The notes: generated from the sequence alone by a model not told the origin. A stretch of DNA of 34,919 nucleotides from Saccoglossus kowalevskii (GCF_000003605.2 NW_003141833.1:1-34919); one strand, 5' to 3'; counted from the first letter of the stretch, positions 1 to 14,100 are shown. A program made the numbers and translations.

Positions 1-313
1 TACTAGGATTTAATTTTACTATTTCACAGATGAGTAAAATCCACATACCCGGTAATTAAATCTACATGACATGCAAAATACATAAAAATGATGTTTCCTG
101 ACAAATTTGTGAAATTAAAACACAGTGATCATGCTCCATTCCTCAAAATATTGAAATTAAAAGTCAGTGAAAATAAATGGTTTTTCAGTAGCCAATCTTT
201 TAGATCTATTCCAACAATTAATAAACCTGGCTTAAAATATGAAGCATAAAAATCCCACATTGTGTTAAAAGCATTTCCCAGTGAATTAAATAAAGATCCT
301 GAGTTTGTAGAAG
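1..313. other. Intron 5 sequence left of the minisatellite
   Basis: AT-rich intron with no ankyrin-coding segment in any frame of the minus strand. The next PPP1R16-like exon must lie beyond the window edge. Confidence 0.6.
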
Positions 314-973
314 AACAACTGTATGACATAATGTGTACCTACCAGTGTGGCTCCTCTGTGATTGGCTGAACAACTGTATGACATAATGTGTACTTACCAG
401 TGTTGCTCCTCTGTGATTGGCTGAAAAACTGTATGACATAAAGTGTACCTACCAGTGTAGCTCCTCTGTGATTGGCTGAACAACTGTATGACATAATGTG
501 TACCTACCAGTGTAGCTCCTCTGTGATTGGCTGAACAACTGTATGATATAATGTGTACCTACCAGTGTAGCTCCTCTGTAATTGGCTGCACAACTGTATG
601 ACATAAAGTGTACCTACCAGTGTAGCTCCTCTGTGATTGGCTGAACAACTGTATGACATAATGTGTACCAACCAGTGTAGCTCCTCTGTGGTTGGCTGAA
701 CAACTGTATGACATAATGTGTACCTACCAGTGTAGCTCCTCTGTGATTGGCTGAACAACTGTATGACATAATGTGTACCTACCAGTGTAGCTCCTCTGTG
801 ATTGGCTGCACAACTCTATGACATAATGTGTACCTACCAGTGTAGCTCCTCTGTGATTGGCTGCACAACTGTATGACATAATATGTACCTACCAGTGTAG
901 CTCCTCTGTGATTGGCTGAACAACTGTATGACATAATGTGTACCTACCAGTGTAGCTCCTCTGTGATTGGCTG
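314..973 (-). repeat. 55-bp minisatellite, 12 copies, made from an exon-intron junction
   Basis: Exactly 12 x 55 bp; the landmark TACCTACCAG recurs at 336, 391, 446, 501, 556, 611, 666, 721, 776, 831, 886 and 941 with no indels and only scattered substitutions. Read on the minus (gene) strand each unit is CAGCCAATCACAGAGGAGCT, ACACTG, then GTAGGTACACATTATGTCAT and ACAGTTGTT: the last ~25 bases of exon 5 plus the first ~30 bases of intron 5. Every unit therefore holds a CTG|GTAGGT donor and a preceding CAG|CC that could act as an acceptor. The copy at 391 reads GTAAGT (consensus donor) and the copy at 666 reads GTTGGT. Unit length is 1 mod 3, and reading through from exon 5 reaches TAG at the third copy. 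Confidence 0.95.
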
Positions 974-1072
974 CATTGATATCTCCTCTAATTGCTATTA
1001 GGTCTTTGATGTCTGAAAGCATTTGTTTGGCTTGGCGTTGACGAATCTGCTTCATTCGTATTCTGTCAATTC
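948..1072 (-). CDS. PPP1R16A: PPP1R16-like exon 5, 3' end lies in a repeated splice junction
   Basis: 125 bp, phase 1 in, phase 0 out. Acceptor TTTGACTTCCAG after a 122-bp intron (1073-1194). Encodes GIDRIRMKQIRQRQAKQMLS, then DIKDLIAIRGDINAANHRGA and TL. The QMLSDI...GATL pattern is the PPP1R16 linker leading to ankyrin repeat 4 (family ...GATLLHIAGANG). The coding end CTG is followed by donor GTAGGTAC. The last 25 coding bases and the first 30 intron bases form one unit of a 12-copy, 55-bp tandem array, so the position of the true donor is an inference. Copy 12, the one contiguous with exon 5, is the only one that keeps the family protein in frame. The next exon (LH.A...) is not in the window. 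Confidence 0.83.
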
Positions 1073-2095
1073 CTGGAAGTCAAATGAATTTTAATTTGCT
1101 AAAAAAAGTCAGTACGATATGTCCTAATAATTAAAAAAAAATAATATAATACAAAACATGTATCTTAGTTACCTACTAACTTTTTTAAACCTACCTTGTT
1201 CCAGCATATGTTTTTCTATAACCAGTTTAGTTTCGCTATTAGGTGGGGCATGTTCCACTGCAAAATTACCATCAATGTCCAAAATGGATGGATCAGCACC
1301 GTTCTGAAGAAAACAATAATTATGAATTAATGACTCTATACCGCAGTAACTAAGCATTCAATTCCGAGGCTTGTTTGTTCATTTCTTACAAAAAATCCAA
1401 CCAATTATAGACTTCTGGAAGTAGAGTATAACAAATAATAAACTAAGAATGTATATACAAATTTTATGTTAGATATTTATATATAATTTTTTAACCATAC
1501 TTGCTGCTATTAAATACTAAAATAATAAGGAGACGCTTATTGAAAATAGAGAAACGTTGAACGTGTAAAGTTGCCAAAACAAAATTGAAAATGTTGAAAA
1601 CATTTGTTCATGGAATGTCTTAGGTACCAAACAGGAAGACAAAAGTTATATTATTAATAATAGCAATATTCCAGATAGATTAAAAAGCGATGTCCAGATG
1701 ATGATAATATTATGAGTTCAAGAGACGACATGATAATAAGTCAAGGTGGTGAATATTTATGGAAGTCTAATGTTTATGTTTAGAGAGGATATTTATGGTC
1801 ACAACTATTTGCATATTCATGAGCAAGTTACAGTAGCTACGTCATCAGTGGCTTCAAGTGGGGTACAGTTTAAGCAGTATTTTCTGACTTATCGTATCTA
1901 CCACCACCCCATCTCACCACCAGGGGCTTTGTATAGTTAACATATATGCTTTCATTGCGAAAGTATCATTGCGAAAGCTCAGAACAGAAGAACAAAGTTT
2001 CTAAAGAAGTGGGGGCCTTTTATTGAATATTATGATCTGTAAATGTTTTTCTGTTTTCTTTTTTTGTTGTTTTGTCTGTAATTTGTAATTTTTGC

Positions 2096-2127
<32 letters not shown>

Positions 2128-5100
2128 TGCTTTCTCCCTCAAGATTAAGCTTTCATCTATTTTATCACTTCGATTTATTTTGTTCTTATTTTACCTATAT
2201 CTGTTGTGTCATAAATACAAAATATTTGAAATCAGAAATAGCAATAACTGACATTTTACTTTTAATAGTATTAAATGAGTATTGAACTAAGAGAACAGTT
2301 GCGTAAATTCAGACTCGCAAATCACTATCTCAAAATTAAAATGGGTAGACACGCAAAACCTAAAAATCTATAACTTATGTACTGCTATGGAAATTGTAGA
2401 CGAGACTCACTTCGTACTGTCATGCACAGGCCCCTCTACACTGTGTCATGCAAAAAATACCAACAGCAAAGAATTTCTTTTTAACGCAGAAAATGTAAGT
2501 AAAAATATTATTTCACTGTTTCGACAAAAAACAAGAAATTCTCCAGTTCAGATAATATCGTGTTAGCACATACAAAAACAAGCAGATCATTTTCTTTAGT
2601 ACAGACGATGCTATACAGAATAAAATCTGACTCAAGAAAGATATATGCATTTGAAGATACTTTTGATACCAGAAAACCTCCTGCATTGATGTAATACAAT
2701 ATTTGGTGAAACAGCCTCAAAAGTGAAATCGATTGAGAGCTGAAACAACAGAATACACTTCAAGGGGTAACAGTTTAAATGCAACTTTTAACTTTAAAGG
2801 AGTGATGTACATCTCTAGCTGATGTAGAACTGCTACTATTACCATGACAACGATTTTAATTACACATTGCAAGTGGTCTCAGAAAATAAAACTGCAAATG
2901 ATCATCATTAGTTTTGAAGGGTGTCGACCACACCCAGTTGTAAAACTACTGCAAAGATAAGGTAGAAACAGTAGGTATGGTGGTCTAGGCAGCAAAACCT
3001 TTTCAGCACCATGCAGACATTCTCGCCCAAATGGTTTTGCATTTTTTTCTTATATTCTCCAATGATTCTGGAAATGAACTCTAATTTTGGAGCCAACACA
3101 CAAAATTTGAGTCAATTTACAGTTTTTAATTGAAAAAAATTGGCTATTTTTGACCCAATCTTCTGAAGGAAAGTGCAGACTATAAATGGGACTATTTTGT
3201 GAATTTGTGATTAAAAGAGAGAACTGGTGGTGAAAAGGTTACTTCACATGCATTCATGACATGTGGCGCATTTCAGTATGACAATTAAACTTCACTTCAC
3301 GTACGCACGTACAGGGACGTCTGACGGCCAACTTTTCCAACATAATTTCCTCAATTTTAAAACGATGCTAGATGGAGCAACACCAACCAGGTGTGCATGC
3401 GTGAATACTAAATTGATGGTGTACTTCAAATCAGATCAAATCAGACCTCAGACCAAATTTGTTTTGTCATATTTCTATGATAAAAAGTTTTTTTTGGTGA
3501 TAATTTGGATATTAATAAACAGCGTGGGGGCCTCGGGCTCACGATAGCTACGATTACTTTAGAGACTATGTACTTTATAAAATCAATTTTATTCTGGTGC
3601 ATAAATCCACATAGCAACATGATGATTATCAACTATCCGTATGTCCAGGATGTAAATATTTAACAAGACTTGCATTTATAAAATTTTATAATTCATTTTC
3701 TGGAAAAATTCATGAGGTCAGTTGGCGTCTCATGTAAAACAGACCACACCCAAAGTGACCTTTATCGGCACCATATCTACCATCTGCTTGAAGGTGTATT
3801 ATTTGATGAAAATAACACCATATGGACATTTTGTACAAATTACTGTCCACCTACAGGTACATGTGGATAACTGACACCAATAGGTCAAAACTCCTCTCAC
3901 TCACAAACACCAAGTTTGGAATAGTTCAGAATGATGTTTATTTCTAATCATTAATACTGACACAAATGTCTTTAATGTCATTGATGTGCAGATCCTATGC
4001 AATTAATCTAAATTGATCATTTTGATCAAAGCAAGCATGCATCAGAATAGATATTATTAATTGTTAACAAATAACCACAAAGCTAAATCAATAATTAAAA
4101 AAAAAATGTTAAGCCTATTTTACTGAGGGAATTTTGCTGAAACATGACCACAAAAAATATATATTTGCCCTGATGTATATTGTCAAATTTTATTAAAAGT
4201 TCATTATGTTCCATTAATAAGTAGAAACAAGAAAACTTGATAACAATTAAGGTTCCAATTAAATTATTAATTAAAAAATCACACGGTTCACATCATCAGA
4301 TTCAGCTGACTGGAAAACAGGTGTTTAGTCAAATTAATCTCATCAAATTAACCTGTCCAATGCCTGATTTATACAAAAATCTTATCATATGCCACATTTT
4401 GTGGTTTTAATACAAATCAATTTAATGTCCCAGATAAAATCACAGCAGGGTTCATGTACATGTAGGTCCGATTTTTAAGATGTCTAATCAGATACCAAAT
4501 TTCGCAATTTACAAGATCAGATTTATCATTCATTAATTTATATTAATGAAGAAACAGTAATGGTCACTAAAAATATGCATATTCTATTACAATATTACTT
4601 ATGTACCACCTGAATTTATGAGGTTAAAAATATTAGAATCTGTTGGAACAAAGTCAAAGTCAAAATCTTTATCATTATCTCCACTGACTAATGTGTTGGA
4701 TCATGCACAAACTCTTGATGAAAAGCATTTACCGCCATGATGTATTCTTGCATGATTTGACCTGCAACAACATTTTTTGATCTTATGGGTCAAGTCTGTT
4801 ATTAACCAAATAGAATGCTGTTTTATACCGAAGCAATTCTTTGGAAATTCCCGAAGACTTTCTGGTAACGCAATGCGGAAGTTAATATAAAAATGGGCGC
4901 TTGGGCAGGCATGGGAGCTAACTTGGTCTGATACGGTATGTATGATGTATATGTGTATGTGTGAAGTTTGAATGTACCGGTAATCTGTCCTGGCGTGTCT
5001 AAGATATAGGTTCGGATACACACACAGACGCACAGACACATAAATGCACGCACACACACAGGGACAAATAATCACTTCGTGAAAGCGCGAGATACTGACC

Positions 5101-8100
5101 GGATCCCAATTAAATCAACTACTTACTGAAAGTAAAAGAGACGAAAGATCTGGGTTATCACAGGCACTTGCAACGTGTAATGGTGTCCACCAATCATCGT
5201 CTTGACGATTCACATCAGCTCCTTTCTCAATGAGTGTCTCAGCTGCAGAAAGATTATCCTCCATACAGCACTGTAAATGGGTAGAGAATAGTTAGTAGTT
5301 GTGTGTGGTTAATAAGATACTGGTATATTGTTCATACTGCATTGTAAAACAAGTGTAGTGGAGAATAGTTATCATAAGTTATGGATGGTTAAAAAGATAA
5401 ATACTGTTATATTGTTCATACTGCATTGTAAAACAAGTGTAGTGGAGAATAGTTATCATAAGTTATAGATGGTTAAAAAGATAAATACTGTTATACTGTT
5501 CATACTGAATTTAAAACAAGTGTAGTGTAGAATAGTTATCATAAGTTACAGATGGTTGATAAGATAATATTGGCATGTGATTGTATGATAGCTATAAGAC
5601 ATGATGAACACAATTTCAGAAAGTTGAAATAGCCAGTCAAATGACATAAAACAAACACTGGAATTAATTGTGTTTGTTGGTCAAACAAAACCATAGCAAC
5701 CATTGAAAGCAGGTGATGAGAGTAGGAATGAGGTATCAACTGCAAAGGTTAATTATGCTCATTATTGAAGTATCATTTTAATTAGAGTATGATATTCATT
5801 ATAAGTGAGTGAGATTCAGATTTTGAAATCCAACATGATTAATGTCCGGCTGGAATGTTTAATATGTTAAAACAAAGTATTCAAAATTACAAATCTCAAT
5901 TATGCAAGGTGAATCTGAGAAAATATACAAAAATACACATGCAGAAAAAAAGAAGAAGAATGTTGATACTGGTATTACAGTAGTTCTATTCTAAAAACAA
6001 TGATGTAATCATTATAATTACTGTAAAATAATTTACATTAATTAAATTTATTTTAGCTGAAAAGACATTTTGGTGTTTTGTATGGAATTATTTTCACTGA
6101 TTTTTGACAAGTTCAATGTAAAATATAAGGAAAAAAAGTATATTCGCTGGATTTTTTTTCACTGAATCATTCGAAAATAAGGAAAATTAATTCCAAGCGA
6201 AAATGAAGTATAGTATATAAAATTAATTAATATTCATGTTACTCAACTAATACTACATATACTGTTTTAATCTTAGGGTCCCTGAGAATAATAAAACATG
6301 AATTGTATAAAAGTTCCCCAATGGTACAATAATATTTCCTAGCAAAACTTGCAATTTTGGTGGGAAATGTTTTTGTCCATTTTTTGGGCAGGAAAAATCA
6401 TTTATACTACCATAATGAAAATAACCTGTCTAGTAACATTTTGAAAAGTGCATAACTAAAATCTTGTTCTTATGATAAGTGTAAATGTATTCATTCTGTG
6501 CAAATATTTCTATGTCTGACAGGAGTTTTAAATTTCTTGAAAATTATACAACGTCATGCTAGTTACATCAAAATTGAACTTTGTTGACATTTTATTAAGA
6601 TTGATAACATTTCTGGGTTTGAAGATAATCAGATTCAAAAATTTTGAGTAATTGAAACCACAATAAGAGGACAATTTTACGCAAAATGTAACCAATATCT
6701 ATGCCAATATACATGCCAAAATTTATCTTGGCCAAGACCACAAAGGGGTCAATAAAATATCCAAGTTTAAAAAAGATTGGATAATAAATGTTTTTGTCAA
6801 TGCAAGAAAAAAGGTTATACCAGAGACAACAACAACAACAACAACAACAAGGACAGACATTTTCTTCATTCAACAATGATAAGGCAAGATAAAAACCATT
6901 TTGAACTTTTTTATTCTATTTTATCAATCTAAATTCTTATTTAATTCCAAAGTGCTGAATTCTATTCATTAATTCAATTTTATATCTACCGGTATTCCAA
7001 TTTTATGAATTTTATTTTTGTTTATCAACTTTAAATAATTACACATTTTTGTCCAAGGTAAAACTTCATCTGACCACACCCTTCCAGTAATAAATAGTTT
7101 ATTATCGCTGAAAAAAAAATTCATACAATTGTCAAATTTGTGCGATTTGATGGGTTGCAAAAGTCATAGTGACTCCCTATGGATGGCAAATGTTCCTTTC
7201 TATAATTTTAAGGATTTTTTTTCTGAAATTTTTCTCATAGTGTGTTACCATAAATGAAAGTAAAATCCTGATGAGCAATTATGTACAAGGTTTTATGTAT
7301 TAAATGTTATTTTCACTGATTTTTGACAAGTTGCACGAAAAATAAAGGAAAAAAGTTGTTTTCACTGGATTTTATTTTCACTGAAACATACTGAAGATAT
7401 CAAAAATAAATTTAAAGTGAAAATAAATTATGCTACAGTATTATGTATCATTTCTTGGATGTGTTCAGCACATTTGGTATTTACTACAGTTATTACCCGG
7501 TATATGCAAATTACAGTAAGCTATTTTGTTTTTCGCTACTATCGATTTTTCAGCTTGCTCAATGTGTGATCATTATAGTAAGTACGAAATTTCGCAAAGT
7601 AACATTTCATCTCTCTTAAAAATGAAGTGGTTGACAGAAGATAATTATTAAGTCAGTGAATCTGGTAATTAATATGCATTTACACGTGCCGAGATGTTTA
7701 TCACCAAAACTATTTGGTTCAATTTATGATGATAAATGAAGAATTTATTAAGAAATTTGACATGAAACATATATTATATATTTTTTTATTTGCAAGCTGG
7801 AAGACAAATTATTAAAGATGGTTCTTTTCTCCCACAACATTGCATCGGCGGTAAAGTAGACACTCGTATACCGTTCTTAGCAAAAGGTCAGAGTAGTAAT
7901 ATACACTATCATACAATAATGATGCAGATATATTCAAAGGATGACAAAAATTATAAGTACTATTTGGGTTTTTATAACAACCTCACATTTACGGAGGATG
8001 TACGTTACATTTCAAATAAAAGAAAGGGATGTCTTATAAGTGTCATAAACATGTGCCATTCGCGAACTCTTCAAGACTTGTGACGATTCACAAGATTCTG

Positions 8101-11100
8101 TAAATAAACCACTTATGTATATCAGACGTGCAACGCTTTGTGGAGAGACAGGTCAATACGTTGATATTGCTGTCATTAACACGCACCCACTGACAATGAA
8201 ATATACAACAAAGCGTTAATTAACTCCCAGGAAATCAGGATTATAAGCACTTCAGATTGCGCGTTTATCTCCATGCTGTGTCATATGGATTTTATTATTT
8301 ACCGATAGTAGTTAAACATTACTAGTACGACCATTCATGGGCATATTTAAGTTACTTGGGAATTCAATTTATGAAAATATATCATCAAAATATCCTAACA
8401 ATTCATGATATACATATATAAATATAAGTGTGTACCAGTATATAATATAAATTTTGAGATATGAGGAGATATACTTTAAAAATCGTGTTTGTCCCATTTT
8501 TTGAAAAATAATAGGAAAATATAGTTTGAGGAACGATTTTTTTTCTATCTGCATTTTTGCAACATCATACAATAACATTACATTATAAAAATGAAGAAAA
8601 ATCTGATGACCAGTTTCCATGGTAGCAAATTATATCTTAGTAAAATATCGGTAATCATTTTTTCAAAAATGAATCTCTCAGTCAATTTTAACACCATATT
8701 GAAGTTTTGTTTATAAACGGATTATTTTAATATATTGCATGAGATACTTTTTTTCAAAAAAAAACAACATGATTAAAATTATTCAAATAACAATTTACTG
8801 GTAGTATATAATGTAGATATCCTGTCAACACAATAATAAGTACATGAAGTAGAAACTGAAATTGATTTTAATGAAATTCAAAATTATTCTACACAAATAA
8901 AGCAAAGTTCAAATGAACCCCAAACCATAAAATAAGGCCCATACTTATTTCCGAAAAAACTACTTGATATTCAGAAAATTACATTTACATGTATTTAAAA
9001 TATCAATTAAATAATTACTGGCACATAGACGTTTGTAAATTAAGTTCAACTGAATTACAAATCTTAAAATCAGCAAAATAAGAAAGTAACTGAATAAACC
9101 CATTTTCATGAAAATAATATTTATATATAATCCCCCAAGTCATGTGATCATGAACTTAGTATATATAATGAAAATTTCAAGTAACTTAATTCACTTTTAT
9201 CATGTCGTGGCCATTAATTGCTGACTTAATTTGTGTTCCAAGCCTCGCCTTCTGACCCACTGCAATGATACAATACATACGATTCACCACGGATATGTTT
9301 CGCCAATGTGTAAAGTGACGCATGGAACACAAATTATAGTCACCAATATCCGCGGCATGATAAAGGTGAAATGTATCTCATTAAGCCTACAAGAAACAAG
9401 TGCTATATATATATTTGATCTTAGTTATCAATTTATTCTGCACAATTGTTCTTGGTATTGATTTAAAATAAAATATCTCAGACAAACTGCAATAGTGGTC
9501 AATGTGCGACAAAAGTACATGTATAGTTAAAATTGCTATCAACTTTTTACAAACCATACCAACTATCAATGTAATTGAGCTCGTAGTTTTCAAGAAGAAG
9601 TTAAAAATAACAAAAATATTCACTAAAACCAGAGAAGTGAAGATATCATCACAAAATCTGACAGAGGTATTATGTTTTATGTACCTACATACCAAGTATC
9701 AAGGCAATTGAGCTGGCAGTTCTCAAGAAAAGGTCAAAAATAGCTTTTTTTTACTAAAAACGACAACAATATTTGCTAATAATTGAGAATTGACGATATC
9801 TTCAACAAATCTGAGAAACGTCATTGTAATGATTTGAGGCTATGACGTTTAGTTTAGTTATTTGCAGAATGATATTGATACATTGCCATGGAACATCTCG
9901 CGAGTATTTAGACTCAGTTCCAGGCCTAGCAGTTGAGCAATAAACACCTTGGCTACAAGTGCTCCTCTCCAGTGCGTTATTCTCCTCCCGGATTTTGATG
10001 ACCAATACTCACTTGGTTCACTCTACCTTGAGAAGTCTATTCTCAGTTCAGAGTCATCTACCTGTGGTAACTAAATACCAAGAATCAAAACAATTGAGCA
10101 AGTAGTTTTCAAGAAGAAGTTTAAAATATAATTGTTGGTGATGGATGGACAGACGACAACAGACAATCACCTATATAAATTGCTTTGCTCTGTCGTCTAT
10201 GACAATAGCGGGGCTAAAAAATGAATTAATTTTTAAGAAAATAATAAAATAACAATCTCAGTCTTTGCAGCCACTAGTTTGACTTCAACAGCTGGCCATA
10301 ATGGTGCACATGCACTGGTAAAAGCTTAACATGATTCCAAATACTGCCCCAGGGAAAAAATAAAAATGATGATGCAGGCATCAGTGGCTAAGATTCAAGT
10401 CTGAAGTAAAACAAGCAGCCTGTAGACTGATAAACCTCCACTGTTTGAGATGCATGGCATGGTGGGAATGAAATATCAAATCATTCAGCATAGCCATTTT
10501 CAAGATTACAAGAAAATTCACTAAAATTTAAAAAAAATTGAATTATTGACCATAAATGAATTAGTTTGACAGAGGAATAAATAAAATTAATCTGACAGTA
10601 GTACCAATCCAATGTACCGACATAACAGGATTGAAGGTATCCTCACAAAATGAAAAAAAACTTGAGATCCACCTGAAGTACCTACATATTGAATATCAAA
10701 ACAATTAGACTTTTGGTTTTCAAAAATTTGAAAATATCACTTTTTATCATTAATGAAAAAAATATCTATTACCGGTATTATAATTGAAAAATTAAAGATA
10801 TCATCTATAAATTAACAAATCTGAGAGAGATACAACTGAGGTATGCCTATATATTGAGTATAAAAGTAACTGAACTTTTTACCAAAAATAATCATCAAAT
10901 TAGAGAACTAAAGATATCACTGTGAAATAAACAAATCTGAAAATGCATGAACTCACAGTTTTCAACAGAAGTCAAAAAATTACTTTTTACCACAAAAACG
11001 CCAAAAATAATCATTAGTTTGAGAATATGAACAAACTTGAGGGTTCACATGAGATACATATACACACTAAGTATAAAACCAATCAGATTTGTGCTTTTCA

Positions 11101-14100
11101 GTAAGAAGTCTGAAATGTGAAAAGTTGACACAGACAGCGAACGACAGACAATGACGTACACAGTAATATGACTATCTTTGCTCGATAAAATCGACAGCAG
11201 AGTTAAAAAATAAAGCATTCATTAATTACTAAATGCATATGCAAAAATATGAATTATGTTTAGACACCATGCAGCATACAGTATCATGATATGTGTACAA
11301 GACTATGTGTGCTTATGGAGTATATTTCTGATAATAAATTTATTAAAAAAATTTCAGTTCAGGTGTACCGTCACAGCATCTCTAGATCAACACATGCAAT
11401 ATTTAGGTAAAATGTTTGGCATCTTAAAAGGCAATTTTCAGTATTTTTAACATGTTTAATAATTCTGTTTTTCATTTTACTATTGTGAAAATAAAAGAGT
11501 GATTTATTATAAATTATAAACATTTATCAAACGGCATTCGATAAAATATTAATAAAAATTTTTTAATGAAATAAAGATAAATCATGCCTACCGGTATGTT
11601 TTTCTTTTACTGAGATGCATTTCGAAAAAAAAGTTACCCACAATGCCAGGCATCTGTTTTTGCAGATTCTTTACAATTTCTCAAAGAAGGCTCATGACTG
11701 CATTTATACTAAATTCAAGTCGCAGGGGAACACCCATATACTATTTCACTCTTTTCTTTGAATATTTAATATGAATAGACGTGCATCACATGGAAATTAA
11801 CATTGATAGATTTATCTTTAATCTGATCCCTATTGATGTGAGATTAAAGTCAAATCTTCTATACCCTGGTTTTGTAAACTAAGCTGTAAGTGGAAGAATA
11901 TGTCATTTCATACAATATAAGAAATGTCACCAATATGATAAATGTACATGTACTATCAAATACTTTATTTTAGCTGGGAATAATTGTCGCTGAAAAGACT
12001 TTTTGGGTGTTTTGTATGGAATTTATTTTCACTGATTTGTGATGAGTTGAATGTAAAATATGAAAAAAAAGGTACATTCGCTGGATTTTATTTTCATTCC
12101 TTTAGCAAAAACAGCGAAAATTAATTCCAAGTGAAAATAAAGTATTATACAGTAAGTTAATTACATAATTATCTGTCTGATGATCTCACTGTATTGTACT
12201 TGCATCAATTTGCTTCTGAAAATTGATCGTACATGGTATCGTGAATCGAAATTGTAAACACACTCCAAAAACAAATTCTGGTTAAAAAAAAAATGTCTTC
12301 AGGAAAATTGTGCAGTACCGGATAAACATTTCAAAGTGGTTTTTAAAATGTTCCGGTTGTGGTTTGCGTGTTCAATACATTAATTATTATTCACATAAAA
12401 CATAATAATTCATTTGATGACTATGGCACTTCAAATTACCACAAAAGATGGCGGACATTTCTAGAGAAAACAGTTTATCATAGATATGAATTTAATAAGT
12501 TGCTAAATTGAAAATTTAAGGACTGCATGAATATTTCATGTCAATTTGCATAATTTGCTCCCAGTGAAATTTGCAACAAGTTCAATTTTCGCTGACTCAT
12601 GAGATTTATCACACACAAAAGCACATGTACCGGCATATGTGCATGTTTTTTTTTTTCACTGATAAATCATACGTCAGTCTTAAATACTGTAGAATACTTT
12701 ATTTTAGCTGGAATTAATTTTCGCTGAAAAGACATTTTGGGTGTTGTGTATGGAAATTATTTTCACTGATGTTTTGACAAGTTGTATGTAAAATAAAGGA
12801 GAAAAGGTATTTTTGCTGGATTTTATTTTCACAGGATCATTCTTTCAGCGAAAATTAATTCAAAGCAGATGCAGATGTTTATAGTCTATAAATGTGTTCC
12901 CTCAAAGGGGAAATATCATTACTATGGCACAGCATCTAAATATCACACCTGTTGCAAGTTACTGTATCCAGTTTTAATTTAGCAAGATAAAATTTTTGCA
13001 AATTCCGTAGTTCAGTGAAAATTGATAAATTTTGTACTAGTGAAAACAATTTCTAGCAGAAAAAAACTTTTTACAGTATAATCTGAAACTTTACAAATTG
13101 GGAAATGAAAACAAAATGACATGACTCTTTATACCACTGAGTGTACACATATACCGGTAACAAATCTTAGCGCTAAATTGAAACTAAAATAAAAATTTAA
13201 AACCGTATTAGTAACAAATTTGTTCATATAAATAAATCAAAACTCAACAGTTGTTGATGTTTTTATCATCATTACCATACTTAGCATGGGTTACAGATTG
13301 TGTAGACTATATTACAAATATTAAAATAGACACACACACATTGTGAGATGTACAATACAGAACATTTAAAAAGAATTGATTCTGATAAAGTATGAGCAGT
13401 CTATGTTCTGACAAAAATTTGTAATGAGGCGCATGGCAGTCATTTGAGAATTTGAAAGATTTGTATCATGAGCACTATTTAGACGCTATGTGTTATTAAC
13501 ATGCAAATTAAGAAAAACAAATCCTGTAAAAAACTAGTGTCAAATTCCAGTGCGAGTACATTGTAGTAAACAATCACACCAAAACAGACAAAGCTTATAT
13601 TGAAAATAGGCTTTTTATAGAGCAATTAAAACAATATGCTAATTACCTAATTAATATGTACATTCAACGAAAAGATCATCATTTCTCTCACGGTACATAC
13701 AACAAATAGATGCAGAAAAGACAGACATAATACCTGGAAGGACATAGGATAGGAACTCAGTTCAACAAAAATAAGAATCCAGTTTCAATTCATGTAGTTA
13801 CACAAGAAATATCTTTTTTTTTTATTTTACTCTGAACCAATCAATTATTGCAATCCCTGACATTACAGTTTGATCCCTAGACAATAATACTACATTGTTA
13901 TCATTAATAAATTATCAAAAGAAGGCAGATATGAAATGAAATGAACAATACTACTTTCAATATTGAACACTTACTGATAATTCTATTCAGCATAGACAAT
14001 CTTTATTTATTTTTTTCTATTCAGAGGAAATCCTAGATTTCATACTGAAATATTTGAATGCGACAAAAAGTAATATATTCGATATTCTGAATAATTTGGT

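Noticed and set aside
314-973. CRISPR-like interpretation of the regular 55-bp array
   Set aside because: Units are contiguous with no variable spacers, in a eukaryotic intron; this is a minisatellite.
129-1055. Minus-strand ORFs across the 55-bp array (repeating peptides such as QPITEELHW, HYVIQLFSQ)
   Set aside because: They are translations of the minisatellite in rotating frames. Only the first units joined to exon 5 are coding, and the rest contain intron sequence.
4701-5075. 124-codon minus-strand ORF next to exon 3
   Set aside because: Cys/His/Tyr-rich low-complexity translation of a (CA)n-type stretch in intron 3; no family similarity and no splice logic.
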